This document shows positions 1-10,833 of a DNA stretch of 64,000 nucleotides, piece by piece (position 1 is the stretch's first letter; each line of letters opens with the position of its first letter). Below the pieces are notes generated by a model. The model ran no database searches and had not been told where the DNA came from. It worked only from the letters and a program-made list of their open reading frames with translations. The position numbers and the translations under genes were made by a program. The stretch spans positions 434,001 through 498,000 of the forward strand of contig JAPZLL010000020.1 of NCBI GenBank assembly GCA_036250225.1, given 5' to 3'. The stretch is from Cercophora sp. LCS_1 (taxonomy: Eukaryota > Ascomycota > Sordariomycetes > Sordariales > Lasiosphaeriaceae).

Positions 1-601
1 TATCCTGATAGCAAACCAAAAGCCTTCTCACTTCCTGTTCAGACTTTTCCACTCTTTCAGGCTTGGGCACCAATTTGGGCGGTTCGGATGAGTCAAAGTG
101 GTAACGAACTCTTCTGGCTCTGCGCGACAGATCCACGGAGAAGATTCGAGAAAAACGCTCTTGATCGACTGGTTGACGCCTTAACTCACACAATTCCCCG
201 CGCTCCCTTGCGTTCAGCGGCTCGGACTTGGTCGTAGTATCCTTTGGTTGCATCAGCGGTCGTGGCACAGACGGAGATCTCCCAACTCCAGGCGAGTCAT
301 CTTGGTTACCCTTCTCCAGATCGTATCCAAGGGATTGTGGGATTCTGAACCTCGGAAGAGGAGGGTTTCGAGCCTTGGGTATCTTGTTACGTTGGCTAGG
401 GGGCTCTAGCAAAAGCCCGACTAAGAAGGTCACCAAGCCGTTTTCGATCGCGTCCCGCGGCGGGTAGGGTACTCGGATGACCTGCAAGGTTCCCTCCGAA
501 GTGCCAATGGACTCTGAACCTCCATACGTGAGTTGTCGAGGGTATCGGGGGCGGTGATACACTGGATGAGGACGTTCGGGGGATCGTTCGCGGGGCTCCA
601 T
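1..601 (-). CDS. Partial gene of unknown function, 5' part only
   Basis: An open frame runs without a stop from an ATG at 599-601 to the left edge of the window, 200 codons. It begins MEPRERSPERPHPVYHRPRY. The codons are largely C/G-ending and the peptide is rich in Pro, Arg, Ser and Glu, so it is probably mostly disordered; a short hydrophobic patch (VTFLVGLLLE) lies near residues 57-66. I recognise no domain. A GTGAGT donor-like site at about 625-630 just upstream suggests a 5' leader exon or an earlier start. The 3' end lies outside the window. That it is a real gene is inferred from frame length and codon character only. Confidence 0.5.
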   Translation of the reverse strand, partial: MEPRERSPERPHPVYHRPRYPRQLTYGGSESIGTSEGTLQVIRVPYPPRDAIENGLVTFLVGLLLEPPSQRNKIPKARNPPLPRFRIPQSLGYDLEKGNQDDSPGVGRSPSVPRPLMQPKDTTTKSEPLNARERGELCELRRQPVDQERFSRIFSVDLSRRARRVRYHFDSSEPPKLVPKPERVEKSEQEVRRLLVCYQD

Positions 602-1087
602 GCCCAGAGGTTGCCAGAGGTCGGGATACTCACAAACACAAAAATAGCAGAAATTATGTCACAAAAAAGGAAAAAAGAAAGAAGAGCCCGTATTTCAGCT
701 TTCCGAAACATCAAGCAGAGTATCAAGCGGATCGGGGTGCTCAATTTATAAACACACGAAACAACCACCAGGCTCTGCCAGCCCGCCCAAATCTGCCTCG
801 GAATTGACCTTGGCATCCTCCACCCACTAAAACGATGCCGTCAGTCAACAAACCGTCTACCCCGCTCCCAAATCGTCGGAACCACACCACATTGGACACA
901 AAGAAATGCAGGAAGCTTACTCACCCAGGGACTTAGTCATCACCCTTTCTTGGTCCCCAACTCACCTATATCAATCATCGCAAATATCTTCCACGGGCAG
1001 TACTCCTCTCGATCTCAACGCATCTTCTCTTTATGCTCAGTTGCAACATCCATCTCACCAAACCCAACCCATCACAATTCTTACAAA
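602..1087. other. Intergenic, divergent promoter region
   Basis: This stretch separates the leftward partial gene from the rightward GFA-domain gene. It is locally A-rich near 640-700 and C-rich just before 1088, as fungal 5' leaders often are. I see no RNA gene or repeat in it. Confidence 0.4.
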
Positions 1088-1790
1088 ATGACAACCCCAA
1101 CCCGACGCCCCTACCACGGCTCCTGCCACTGCACCCTCACCCGCTACATCCTCTTCCTCACCCTCCCGCACACCCCACCTCCCGAAAGCGATCCCGTCCC
1201 CGGTCCCGTCCCCAAACAGCACTTTGCCCGCTGCAACTGCACAATCTGCCACAAGATCGGCACGCTGCACATCCGCGTCCCGTTTGCGCCCGATGATTTC
1301 CTGCTCCTGGCACCACTTGATCCGCTCACCGAGCTGGGGACGTATAAGCGCAAGCCGGACGGGTTCAATTTCTTATTCTGCAAGAACTGCGGGACGCGGT
1401 GTTTTACGTTTTTGGGGGAGGGCGAGGTTGTTGATGTTGATTTGGCGGGCTTGGGTGTTGATATGACACGAGGAGTGGGAGGTGAGGGCGTGGAGAAGGG
1501 GACACTGACCAGAGTGTGGAGACCTAAGCGGGAGGGGTGGAAGGAGGGACGGGCGAATGGGTGTTATTTGAGTGTTAACGGGCGTGAGTGTTTCTCTCTT
1601 TCTCTTCTTACATCGGGGACGGGATTGACAGCTGATAAATCTTGCAGAAAGCGTCGAAGCGGGCCAGGAGGGATTTGATATCTCGCTGTTTGTTGACAAT
1701 GACTGGTTGCTGTACTATGATTATCGTGAGTTGCATGGCGAGGCTAGACCGCAGCGGTATGGCAAGCCTCATGAATATGGGAGTTATTAG
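1088..1790 (+). CDS. GFA/CENP-V domain zinc protein
   Basis: Two exons, 1088-1583 and 1648-1790, joined across an intron with donor GTGAGT and acceptor TTGCAG, give 212 residues. The N-terminal third carries the zinc-binding cysteines of the glutathione-dependent formaldehyde-activating (GFA, DUF636) fold: GSCHC near residue 13, CNCTIC near 50, and CKNCGTRC near 100. The ATG at 1088 sits in the context CAAAATGAC and starts just before the first cysteine pair, as is usual for the family. Members bind zinc and some act on glutathione adducts, but most fungal copies have no known substrate. The C-terminal exon ends GKPHEYGSY, typical for fungal members. The domain call is firm and the reaction is not. 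Confidence 0.88.
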
Positions 1791-1913
1791 CATCGAGTGT
1801 GGCGTCAGGGTCATGGGTGACTGAGATTGACAAAAAAAAAGGGTACGGCGAATGGAAAGTTCAAACGGATCAGGTCCTACACCATCAATACAGAGCATCA
1901 CAGCTAGGCCCAC

Positions 1914-4900
1914 TCAAACCAACTCAACAACCTGTACACTCCCCTTCAACTCCCTCCTCATCTTCCCCATCCATGTCGCCCTATCCACGCCCTTCCACTC
2001 CTCCACCTCCACCCTCGTCAACCTCTTCCTTCCCTTCCGAGCCCCACTCCACGGCTTCACCTCCCTTTCTTCCTCTACCTTGTCCAGAATCCTCCCCTGC
2101 TCCATCCACCTCCCTTTGACCAACCACTCCACGATCCTCTCAAACCCACCCTCCCTTGCCCCCCGCACCGTCTCATCCAAGCCCACCCCACACCTAACCA
2201 AAACCTTCACCGCCTTTAAATTCCCCGCCCTACAAGCAGCCATAACCGGTGTTCCCTCTTCACACCCAACTTCCTCGGCATCAAGTCCTAGATCCAACAA
2301 CGCCTTCACCGCTTCGGCATCACACCACTTTGCTGCAAAGCACAGTGGCGTCGGCCACTCTTGACTCCCCAGGTCTATAATCTCGTTTCCGAACCTCCGC
2401 TGAAGCTTCTTCAGTCCAACAAACAACCTCTCCACGGAAGCAATGGGCAAATGTCGCCACCGAATGATGTCAATGCTGATCAAGTCCAACGCCACAATGA
2501 GACTCCTCGTCGCTGGCGCTACCACGGCGTAGTCAATGGGCTTCAGCCCAAATACGTCGGGACAGAATTGGTCTAGTCCCTTTCGTAGCAAAGCCTGATA
2601 GATCCTGGGGCAGTCGGCTGCGAAATAGAGAAGTGACCGATCCCGGCGGTCTTTGACGTGGACATCTGCTCCTGCTTCGAGGAGGAGGGCGAATGCATCG
2701 TAGTCATTGCGATCGACAGCATGCATGATGGGCGTTTTGAGGGAGGCATCGCGGGCTTCGATATGAGCGCCATGCTTGAGTAGGGAGGTGAGCATTTTGA
2801 TGCGGATCGAGCTTTCTTGTGGCTGAGAGATTGCAACATGAATGGGGTAGCTGTTGGACATGTCGCCTTTGTTTGGATCGGCGTCGTTGGCGAGGAGGAG
2901 GTCGACGATCTCGGGGCGGGATTTGGAGGCTGCAGCGTGGAGAACTGTGCCTGGCCGGAAAAGTGCGCCGCGAGTTGAGAGAAAGGCGACAACGATGGAG
3001 GATATGGTAGCGAGATTCGCTGTAAGCGTGGGATGTGCGGCACTGGAGTTGTTAGTAGGACACCTGTGGGGCAAGGCAGGCCGGATTCTAACCTGTACAA
3101 CTTGGGCTCGGCCTTGATATGGTCGATGAGGATTTGAAGGCAGCCGGGACCGGCTTTGGTGTTCGTCCACAAGCAATTGAATGGAGTTATCGGTTCGCAG
3201 AACGGGGCTCCTCCTTGCTGCATGTACTTGGTCAAGAGCTTTGGGAGGATGGTGTGGTTGGCTGGGTTAAGAACAGCAAGACAAATTGTCCCAAGGCTAA
3301 CCTTAGCGGCAGACATGGCCCTCTTGGAGCAACTGAGACAGGCTTTCTCGAGGAGATTGACGTCTTGATCCATCAGCCAGTTCGCAATCGAATGCGCTCC
3401 GGTGCGAAGGGCCAAATGTATCGGGAAACACACCCCACACGACGCGATGGGGCTGGTTAGCGGACAACCTACCTTGATCTTCAAGAGTTCCTTGCACCAT
3501 ATAAGGTCCTTCGCAATGATGCGCCGTTCCAGAAATGGTATCAACTGACTCGCCTGTGTTGCACCGGCCGACTGTTTCGCCAGCTCCTGGTCATCCGAGG
3601 ATTCGAGCAGGTTGGCCATGTCCTTAAACCCCAGCTTCAGCGCCGTGAGCCAGGGGCTGTTGCCCGCTCTGTCGGGTGTTTGGTCAGCGCCAAGTTTCAG
3701 GAGAAGCTCAGCCGACCGGAGATCGTTCTTCTTGATACAGATATCCAAGGCCGACACCTGGTCCCCGTTCCGCGTTCGAGTGTTGATAAGATCTTGACAT
3801 CCGTTTTCACGTAGTATCTTGATCTTTTCAGGCGCATTGGCGCCTCCTCCGGCCGCAAAGTGTAGGGCAGTAAACCCCAAAGCGCTGGTCTCCACGACAA
3901 GGTCCTTGTAGCCTTTCAAGTCCGAGCACAAGAGGCGCTGGAGGCAATCTGGAGACGCGTAGAGAGCAGCAACATGAACCAGATTGCAGCCTTTCTTCTT
4001 GTGGCCGTCGAAAACCATGGCGCACTTCCGCTTCCAGTCCAGAGAGGCACCCTGCTCCTGCGCCTGGGCGATGAACTTGGTTTGATTGAGCCTCACGGCT
4101 TCCAGAAGAGAGGTCCAGCCGTCAACGTCAGCGAGGTTTGGGTCCGCCCCAGCCTTCAGCAGCGCCAGAGCCGTGTCGATGGAGCCCGCTCGCAAGTGCC
4201 ACACCATGGGAGGAATGGCGCCCGGTCCACCTGTTTTCTGGTTGATGTCGACTCCTTTTTCCAACAGCTTTTCAAGTTTCCAGGCCGCATTCGAAACGCC
4301 GCGGTTTCCCAAGAGATGAACGAGGCCCGGTTGGCTTACCCCAGTCGTGAGCTCCGCAAGTCTGAAGGGGTCGGCGTGATCTAGAACCGATTGGAAGACA
4401 TCTTTCTGGGTAACGGTTTTCAGCGGTGTCGCGCCGCAGGCCACCTCCAGAGCTGAGTACTCCGGCTCTCGTGCATGAACGTTAACCCCAGCACCCAACA
4501 TATGCAGTGCCAAGGTCTTCAGGCCCGTGGTGATTGAGAAATTCAGAAGCTTGATAGTACTGCGGTCGTTCTTTACAAGTACCCAGTCCTTAGTTTCCCG
4601 CAGGGCTCGGAGGAACCCCCCTCGGAGTGTATCCTCGCCCAAGAGGATTTGCCAACCCAACGTTCGGTGTTTCAATGACTGAATCAGCAGCAGTGCCCCG
4701 GAATTCCCTGACGCCTGTTCATAGTCCTTCATGCATCCCTTGAGTATCAGTGCATTGAGAATCGCGAATACATTCCGCCTGGCGCTGAATGAATGGATGT
4801 ACCCGGCACTGTCGCTTAGCTTCTTTGAGATCGTCTCGCAGAAGAACTGCCATTCGGTGCCATCTGTACCCTTCCGGTTTGCTGTGTCCTCAAGAAGTTC

Positions 4901-7900
4901 TTGGAGTCCACTGCCGGCAGATGCTGATTTTTCAGATAGCAAGCTGACGACCAACAGTTGATAAGGCGTTCGGTTGTCCGAAGACCTCGCTCCAGCCTGG
5001 GGAAACAATTCCTTCAGCCTCTTGACGTAGTCTTTCTGGTGTTTTGCCTCGAGGTAGTGCAGCGGCGTATCGCCTGACGCATCCACAGGGTCCAGGGGGA
5101 TGCCATTGTCGATGAATGCCTGGAGCAACTCAGTAGACGACGTGTATTTTGTTGCAAAGCGGAAAAGGGGCTCGCTGCACTTGAGGCAGTCTTCTCGCCC
5201 TTGACAATGGGACAATATGAGCTTGGCCAAAGCACCCTGCGAGTTTGTCGCGGGGACTCTAATACCAACCGGCGATGGTGGCACCCCCAAGATAGCGCAG
5301 CTAAATGGTGTATTGCCCACATCATTTGTGACCGATAAGTAATTAACGGAAGTATTACCGAAGTTCTGGATGAGGGTTTGCAATATCGATGATGCATTGC
5401 GTTGTGCCGCATCATGCCAAATCGTTGAGCCGTCATGACGTCGAACATCTGTCGGAGCCCCCCGCTTGATAAGCTCTTGTAGCAATGGTGTGTGTCGGTT
5501 GGAGGTACAGTGCATCAGTGGTGTACGTCCGGAAGCATCGACGGCGTTTGCATCGCACCCGGCATCCAACAGGACCTTCATGGTCTCGAGCGCAACACTG
5601 TCCACCGCAAGATGAACAAGAGTCCAGCCGTTGTCCAGCTTGCGATCCAGTAGCTCCTTGTCAGCTCTCGAGCAAAAATCCTCCACGGCATCGAACTCGT
5701 TCAGCGTGATTGCTACTTCGGCCTCCACAAGACTAGCGTCCGTGTTGCCATTTTGGGAAGAGCCAAAGTTGAATTTGATGGAGAGAGGCTTTTCCCACCG
5801 GTAGGCCGACTTGGTGTTCGTCATCTTGAAGAAGCGCATGACGGCGGCTCGAATCGCGAGGCACTCTTCTGTTTCCATGTCGTGAATAAAATCCATGATC
5901 GCCTCGATGGCTCTTCCAAACGCAGCAACCCGCTGGGGAACCATGAAAAGGTTGTTGTCCTCGATCATTTGCGAAAAGAGCTGTAGGGTTTCTGAATCGA
6001 CGCTCGCCCCGGCTTTCCACAGCTCCAAGAACAGTCTGCAATCCCCAATCCGCAAACCAACCGTCAGAGAGTGGTGCAAAGGCGAATAGACCTGGTTTCC
6101 GACGTTGCACAGTGAAGAGTAATCCGCTCCAGCTTCCAAGAGAAGCTGGAGTGTTTCATGGCGAGAGGCAATGCTGAAGCGCTCGAAATTGACGCATACA
6201 CTTCTATGAATGTCGCCCGAAAAGAAGGCGTAAGGCCCAAGAACGGCACACTGTAAGGGTGTTCCCACCTGGCTGTTGATGTCGATCCGGGCCCCTTTTT
6301 GAAGGAGTGACTCGCACAACCACGGAATCCCCAGAATGCAAGCCAGGTGCAAAGGCGTGAAGTCCCGGCGCTTGATCATCTGAGCGAGACGGTCGAGTTG
6401 GGCGACTCCCACCATCCCACGGGTGCTGGAATTGACCGTCCATGGCATGTCGTAGGAAAAGTATCGACAAATTTCAACGGCCCAGTTGACAAAATTTCCC
6501 GATTTGTTGCTGTCAAATAGTTCTTCAACAAGGGTCCTCGTCGAGGGATCAACGCCCCACGAATCGTCGGTATTTGACACCCAATGCCTGGAAGCATAGC
6601 CGAAGAATTGGTGCTTGTCAAAAAGTGATTTGAGATAATCCTTCGTCGACGCTGAGCTCCCCGGGTTCGCCGTCGCAAAAGTGGGCTGAAGAAGATACCG
6701 AACAGAGCACGCTGTCAAGACAACAGAGACTTTAGACTCGGTGATGTGATATTGCTCCAGTGGGCTACCGATAAGCCCTTCGCTTTGCAGGAATTCACGG
6801 ACAGTAAAATGGGCGAACTCGAAGCGACGCCCATCATTTGACTTCCTGACGAGGCTGCTGCAGCGGAGAGCGATGTCATCTTCGGTGATGATGTCGTTCG
6901 GATCCGAGATGTCTGCTCCCTGGCAAAGGGACACCGCCTCGCGAAGCTCTGGAATAGTGATTGGCATGCCTCTGTACGATACAAGACAAAGAGTTTGCCG
7001 TACTACGTCTTGAGTTTCCCTGGGTCGGGTATTGACGCGTTCGAGGATTCTCTCGTAGGTCCCAGCAAGTGTTGGCGGCAGCTTCTTCAAGGCGTCCAGT
7101 TTCAAACGATCAGTAGCTAGCTCCCTCAGGTGGTCGATCTGACAGACCACCCAGCGGAACATGCCGTCGCATTCATCAACCAGTGTGCGGATAATGGTTT
7201 CCTTCACTTCGTCGCTCCCTACTCTCAGCTTCCTAGAGTCGATCTGCTTTTCGATTTCGGCGACCACAAAGAGCTCCAGATCCTCCTTGTGCGCAACCAC
7301 TTGGACGTTTGTGAACTCGCTTTCTAGTTGGTCTCGGATGTGGGGTTCGTCGCGGCTGATCAGGGCGATGGAGCACCCTCTACTTTCATCAGCAAGGAGC
7401 TTGAGGGCTTCGATGACGTCGATGGCCTTGTCGCCGTATTCGTCGAGACCATCAACCACAACAAATGTCTTGTGAAACTCGCGCATCATTCCCCGGATCT
7501 TGCGCATCAACTGATCTACGCTGGCCGCCCGTGGCAGCTTCCACTCAGGATTCAGGTCATCGTAGTACTCTTCCAACATGTTGCAGGCATCCTCGTTCTG
7601 CCTAGCAAGCTGGACGGCTAGGGCGCCGAGAATATCCACAACGGGGGTCGCGGTTGTGTTTGAAGAGTCACAGAAGAAGTAGGCCGCCCCGGACGTGATG
7701 CTGCTGGTTCTCAGAACCTCCTCGACCATGGCGCCGGCCAAAACAGTCTTCCCAGCGCCGGGAATACCGCTGAGCCAGAGCTTTGACTGCGAATCAGACA
7801 GCCAGGTCTTGAAATCCTCTCCGTGTGTCAGCCAGAGCCCCGTGAAGTCGTGTCTCAGCCTAACACTTGTCTCGAAGCTTTGCTGCGGGTCGGATCGCAT

Positions 7901-8530
7901 GAAAAAGTCAAAGACCTTTTCCCTCTTTTCGTTGAGCTTGATTCGGTTCGTGATCTCCAGGAGACTGTCTCGGATATCAACGGCAATTTGTTTGGTCTCA
8001 GCCTGAAGAGAAAGGGTTTGATGAAGACTCGCCATCGAGTCAGCCACCAGGGCCAGTTGCATGGTGCCCTTGAAGCGCGAAATGCTCGCCATTTGCTCAT
8101 TCGTCTCATCAGCCGTGTACGGCCACTTGAGCCGGCACTGGATTGCCCTGACCATCCTCCCGGGACCACCATCGGTGTCCATCTTCATTTCCTTCTCGGC
8201 TTTCTCGAGTCGAGTCTTCATGGTGGCAAGGAGGTGATAACAAGACTCGACATGATGCATCTTGAAGGCCGGGACCGATTTCTTTTCTGGCCGTTGGCTG
8301 GAAATGGGATCGGATTGTCTCTTTTCTTCTGCTTCTTCGTCCTGCATGGCCGAGGCGATAATCCGGAGTTGGTGCAGGACGCCAGAGAGAGCACGAAGCT
8401 CTTCGGCCAAATCCTCGACGTCCTTTCTAGCACCTTTGACGGCCTTGGCGTATTTAAAGGCGATTCGGAACACTATATCGGCGATGCCCATGACGCCGCC
8501 AACGCTGGCGGCAACGCCGAGGACCTCCAT
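1914..8530 (-). CDS. NLR-type receptor: HeLo-like N-terminus, NACHT, ankyrin repeats
   Basis: Exons 3093-8530 and 1914-3042 (a 50-base intron with GTTAGA donor, CTAAC branch and CTCCAG acceptor) give 2188 residues. The start at 8530 (MEVLGVAASVGGVMGIAD) matches the HeLo-like/fungal STAND N-terminal domain; the frame stays open upstream to 8719 but without a family-like sequence. A NACHT module follows: Walker A GIPGAGKT near residue 255, Walker B VVVDGLDEY near 355. From about residue 830 to the end run many ankyrin repeats (TPLHLACILG, DADPNKGDMS, EAGADVHVKDR). Such proteins are STAND receptors in fungal allorecognition and cell-death signalling; the ankyrins would sense and the N-terminus would signal. 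No frame break is visible, so it looks intact. What it senses is unknown. Confidence 0.85.
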
Positions 8531-9726
8531 GGCAATCGAAGCGCTGAATACACCGCGTAAGCATGAGAGCTCGGAAAGAGGAAGACGCGACGACGTTCGT
8601 GTGACGAGCGAGATGGGAGGGAGATGAAAGCGATGTGGAAGTTCGGGGTGACAAACAGGTGGATCGTGGTAAATGCAGCCAGCGAGGAATTGGTGCCTGG
8701 CCATTTCCCCGGAATTCACACGCGCATGGTAAGAGCCTCTCCAATCTGCTGGCGACCAAGTGCTGTCATTGGCGAACGCAAAGTCGTGTTCGGCGATAGG
8801 GCTGCGGGAACGGCCGCTGCGCCATCCCCAATGGCGCGCTTGCCCATCGTGAGGAACTACCCCTTCTGAAACTGCTGGCGGCTAGGGGAAACGATGGTGC
8901 CTTCATCAGAGCCCAAAAAACCAATCAGACGTCTTAGAGGCGGCCCAGCTGCTGCCCGGGCTTTCGGTCGCGACCAAACGAAGCTCGCGAGGTGCTGCGC
9001 CGCATGCGGCCGACTGCAAGAAGCATAGGGCGCATCCGAATGAGGATTTCGACCGAGCGTTGCGTTTCATCTAAGAATTTTGTCGAAGGAAACAACCCAC
9101 CCTCCGAGAGTCGCAACAAGAAGTGGTGGGGAAGATTGAGAGTTGGAAGAAGGGAAGAACGCGTGAAGTGCAAAGCGGGGCCCACAATTTGAGAGCCCCA
9201 CCCCTGAAACAAATGCTTGGCGCGATAGACAAAATATTTCATGTCAGGGGCTGCACAAAATAAGAGGCTTATCCATCAGCTCAAATGGTGGCAAACACTT
9301 CAACCCATCCAGTTTGAACCATTCTGCGCTTATTCCTCAAAAGAAAAGGGATATAGGATCTCAATGTCCGTAGAAGCATCACGGCTTCCGCTTTCGACTT
9401 GCAGTTATGTTGGTGCAGGATACAGCGCTTCAACAACAGCCAAATGACCGAACGCCCCCCTTTTTTATACCAGTATCAATTAACTCACCTATATAGAACT
9501 GGTGGATTGTTCCACCAGATTTTATTCGTCCGAGGCTTCAAACAACTCGGGCATGTCCTTGAAGCCCAGCATCGTTCCGCTGTGAGACCAACGAAGCGAT
9601 ACCTTACGTCACCTGGGATGCGGGGCTCGAAGCAATATAAAGCAACCCAGAGCGGATAATAAGATGGCAATCAAATTTCTCCATTGCTTATGACATCTCC
9701 ACCAAGTGCAATCAACAAACCCGAAC
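8531..9726. other. Divergent promoter region, NLR / secreted protein
   Basis: About 1.2 kb lies between the start codons of the leftward NLR gene and the rightward small secreted protein gene. The part next to the NLR start is open in the NLR frame to 8719 but is probably 5' leader. The part near 9400-9720 is A/T-richer. I see no repeat, RNA gene or other coding region. Confidence 0.4.
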
Positions 9727-10271
9727 ATGAAGAACATCATTCCCGCCATCGTTTTCGTCCTCGCCGGCCTAGCCGACCTCGCCGCCACTCTATCCCATCA
9801 TGGACGCGATGACACTAGAGGCCCATACAATATCAGTGAATTTTCAGCAAGCAAGGGTCACAACAGCGGATACTGTCGGTAATTATCATGATCTCAAACC
9901 ACCTGCAACAACTGACCATGAGTGCACTGACAACCCCTACAAGATACGGCTTCAACGTGAGCGCACCATCTCTCGATGCGCCCACGCATTGCGGCGCCTA
10001 TGTCGATGCCGGATTCTCGGGCGCAACTTGGTTGGCGTTTGTCTACGACGGCGTGGGCAACTGCACCAACACTGCTGTGACCTGGACCTTCTTCCACCCT
10101 ACCAACGGCGGGGACGCAACCTTCAACGTGACGGTCCACGGGCTGAAGGGCAGGTACATTGTGCCCCAAAAGGACATTACCGTCTCGCTGAATGATGAGG
10201 ACAATCCGTTTGACAACGACGTGGCCTACACGGGACCCAAGGACTTTAAGGTCAGCGATTTTGATCTGTGA
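9727..10271 (+). CDS. Small secreted protein, effector-like
   Basis: Exons 9727-9878 and 9944-10271 (65-base intron, GTAATT donor, CTGAC branch, TACAAG acceptor) give 159 residues. The first ~23 residues (MKNIIPAIVFVLAGLADLAA) form a signal peptide. The mature part is acidic and beta-rich in appearance, with only three cysteines (GYCRY, THCGA, GNCTN) and several N-glycosylation sequons (NCT, NVT). It ends KDFKVSDFDL. I recognise no enzyme or toxin family. It is transcribed away from the NLR gene and shares its upstream region. AATAAATAAATAA about 195 bases past the stop is a likely poly(A) region. Secretion is well supported; any host- or rival-directed role is inference. Confidence 0.75.
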
Positions 10272-10833
10272 GGCCGGATATGAGCCGGGACCTCCTGGGT
10301 GTCCACCTGCCGAATCGGGCGATGATGGGATAGCGGACTTGATTATGGGGTATAAAAGGTTTTCTCGGTATTTGTCTGGCTTGAAGTGGAGATCTTCTTT
10401 CGGTCATTTGCATCCAACTTGACTATCTCCCTGAATCAAAACATGAGATGGGTTATTCGCATTAAATAAATAAATAATCGTCTTCTCTGCTTTTCGTGAT
10501 CTGTCAGGTCTCCATTTGTGATGTGAGCCGTGTCACACCCCATACTGATCAGCCCATTTGATGTCAGAGGCAGCCCCGGCCTCAACCTCAATCATCTCGG
10601 TGCCCTCTGGTCGAGATCTTGACTCATATTATCGCTCATATATAATGATTGACAGTTTCATAACTTAAGAATATGTGACTTCATGGGAGACCAGGCAACC
10701 TCATTCCTTTGAACCGTGCAAGTGGCGCTTGAGGAATATCCCTTCTAATAATCCGCGTGTGAGCGTGTCTCCTGTAGGCTTCCATCCACACAGGGGACCA
10801 CCGGACGACCATCCTCTTACCGCTACTGCCCCC
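10272..10833. other. Intergenic, convergent 3' regions
   Basis: This lies between the stop codons of the secreted protein gene and the P-type ATPase gene, which converge. It holds A/T-rich poly(A)-like sequence near 10463-10478 and 10620-10670. I see no gene in it. Confidence 0.4.

Noticed and set aside
3440..3480. Extra intron in the NLR gene
   Set aside because: A GTAGGT..CTAACCAG pair exists but would be 20 bases, below any plausible intron size, and the frame is open without it.
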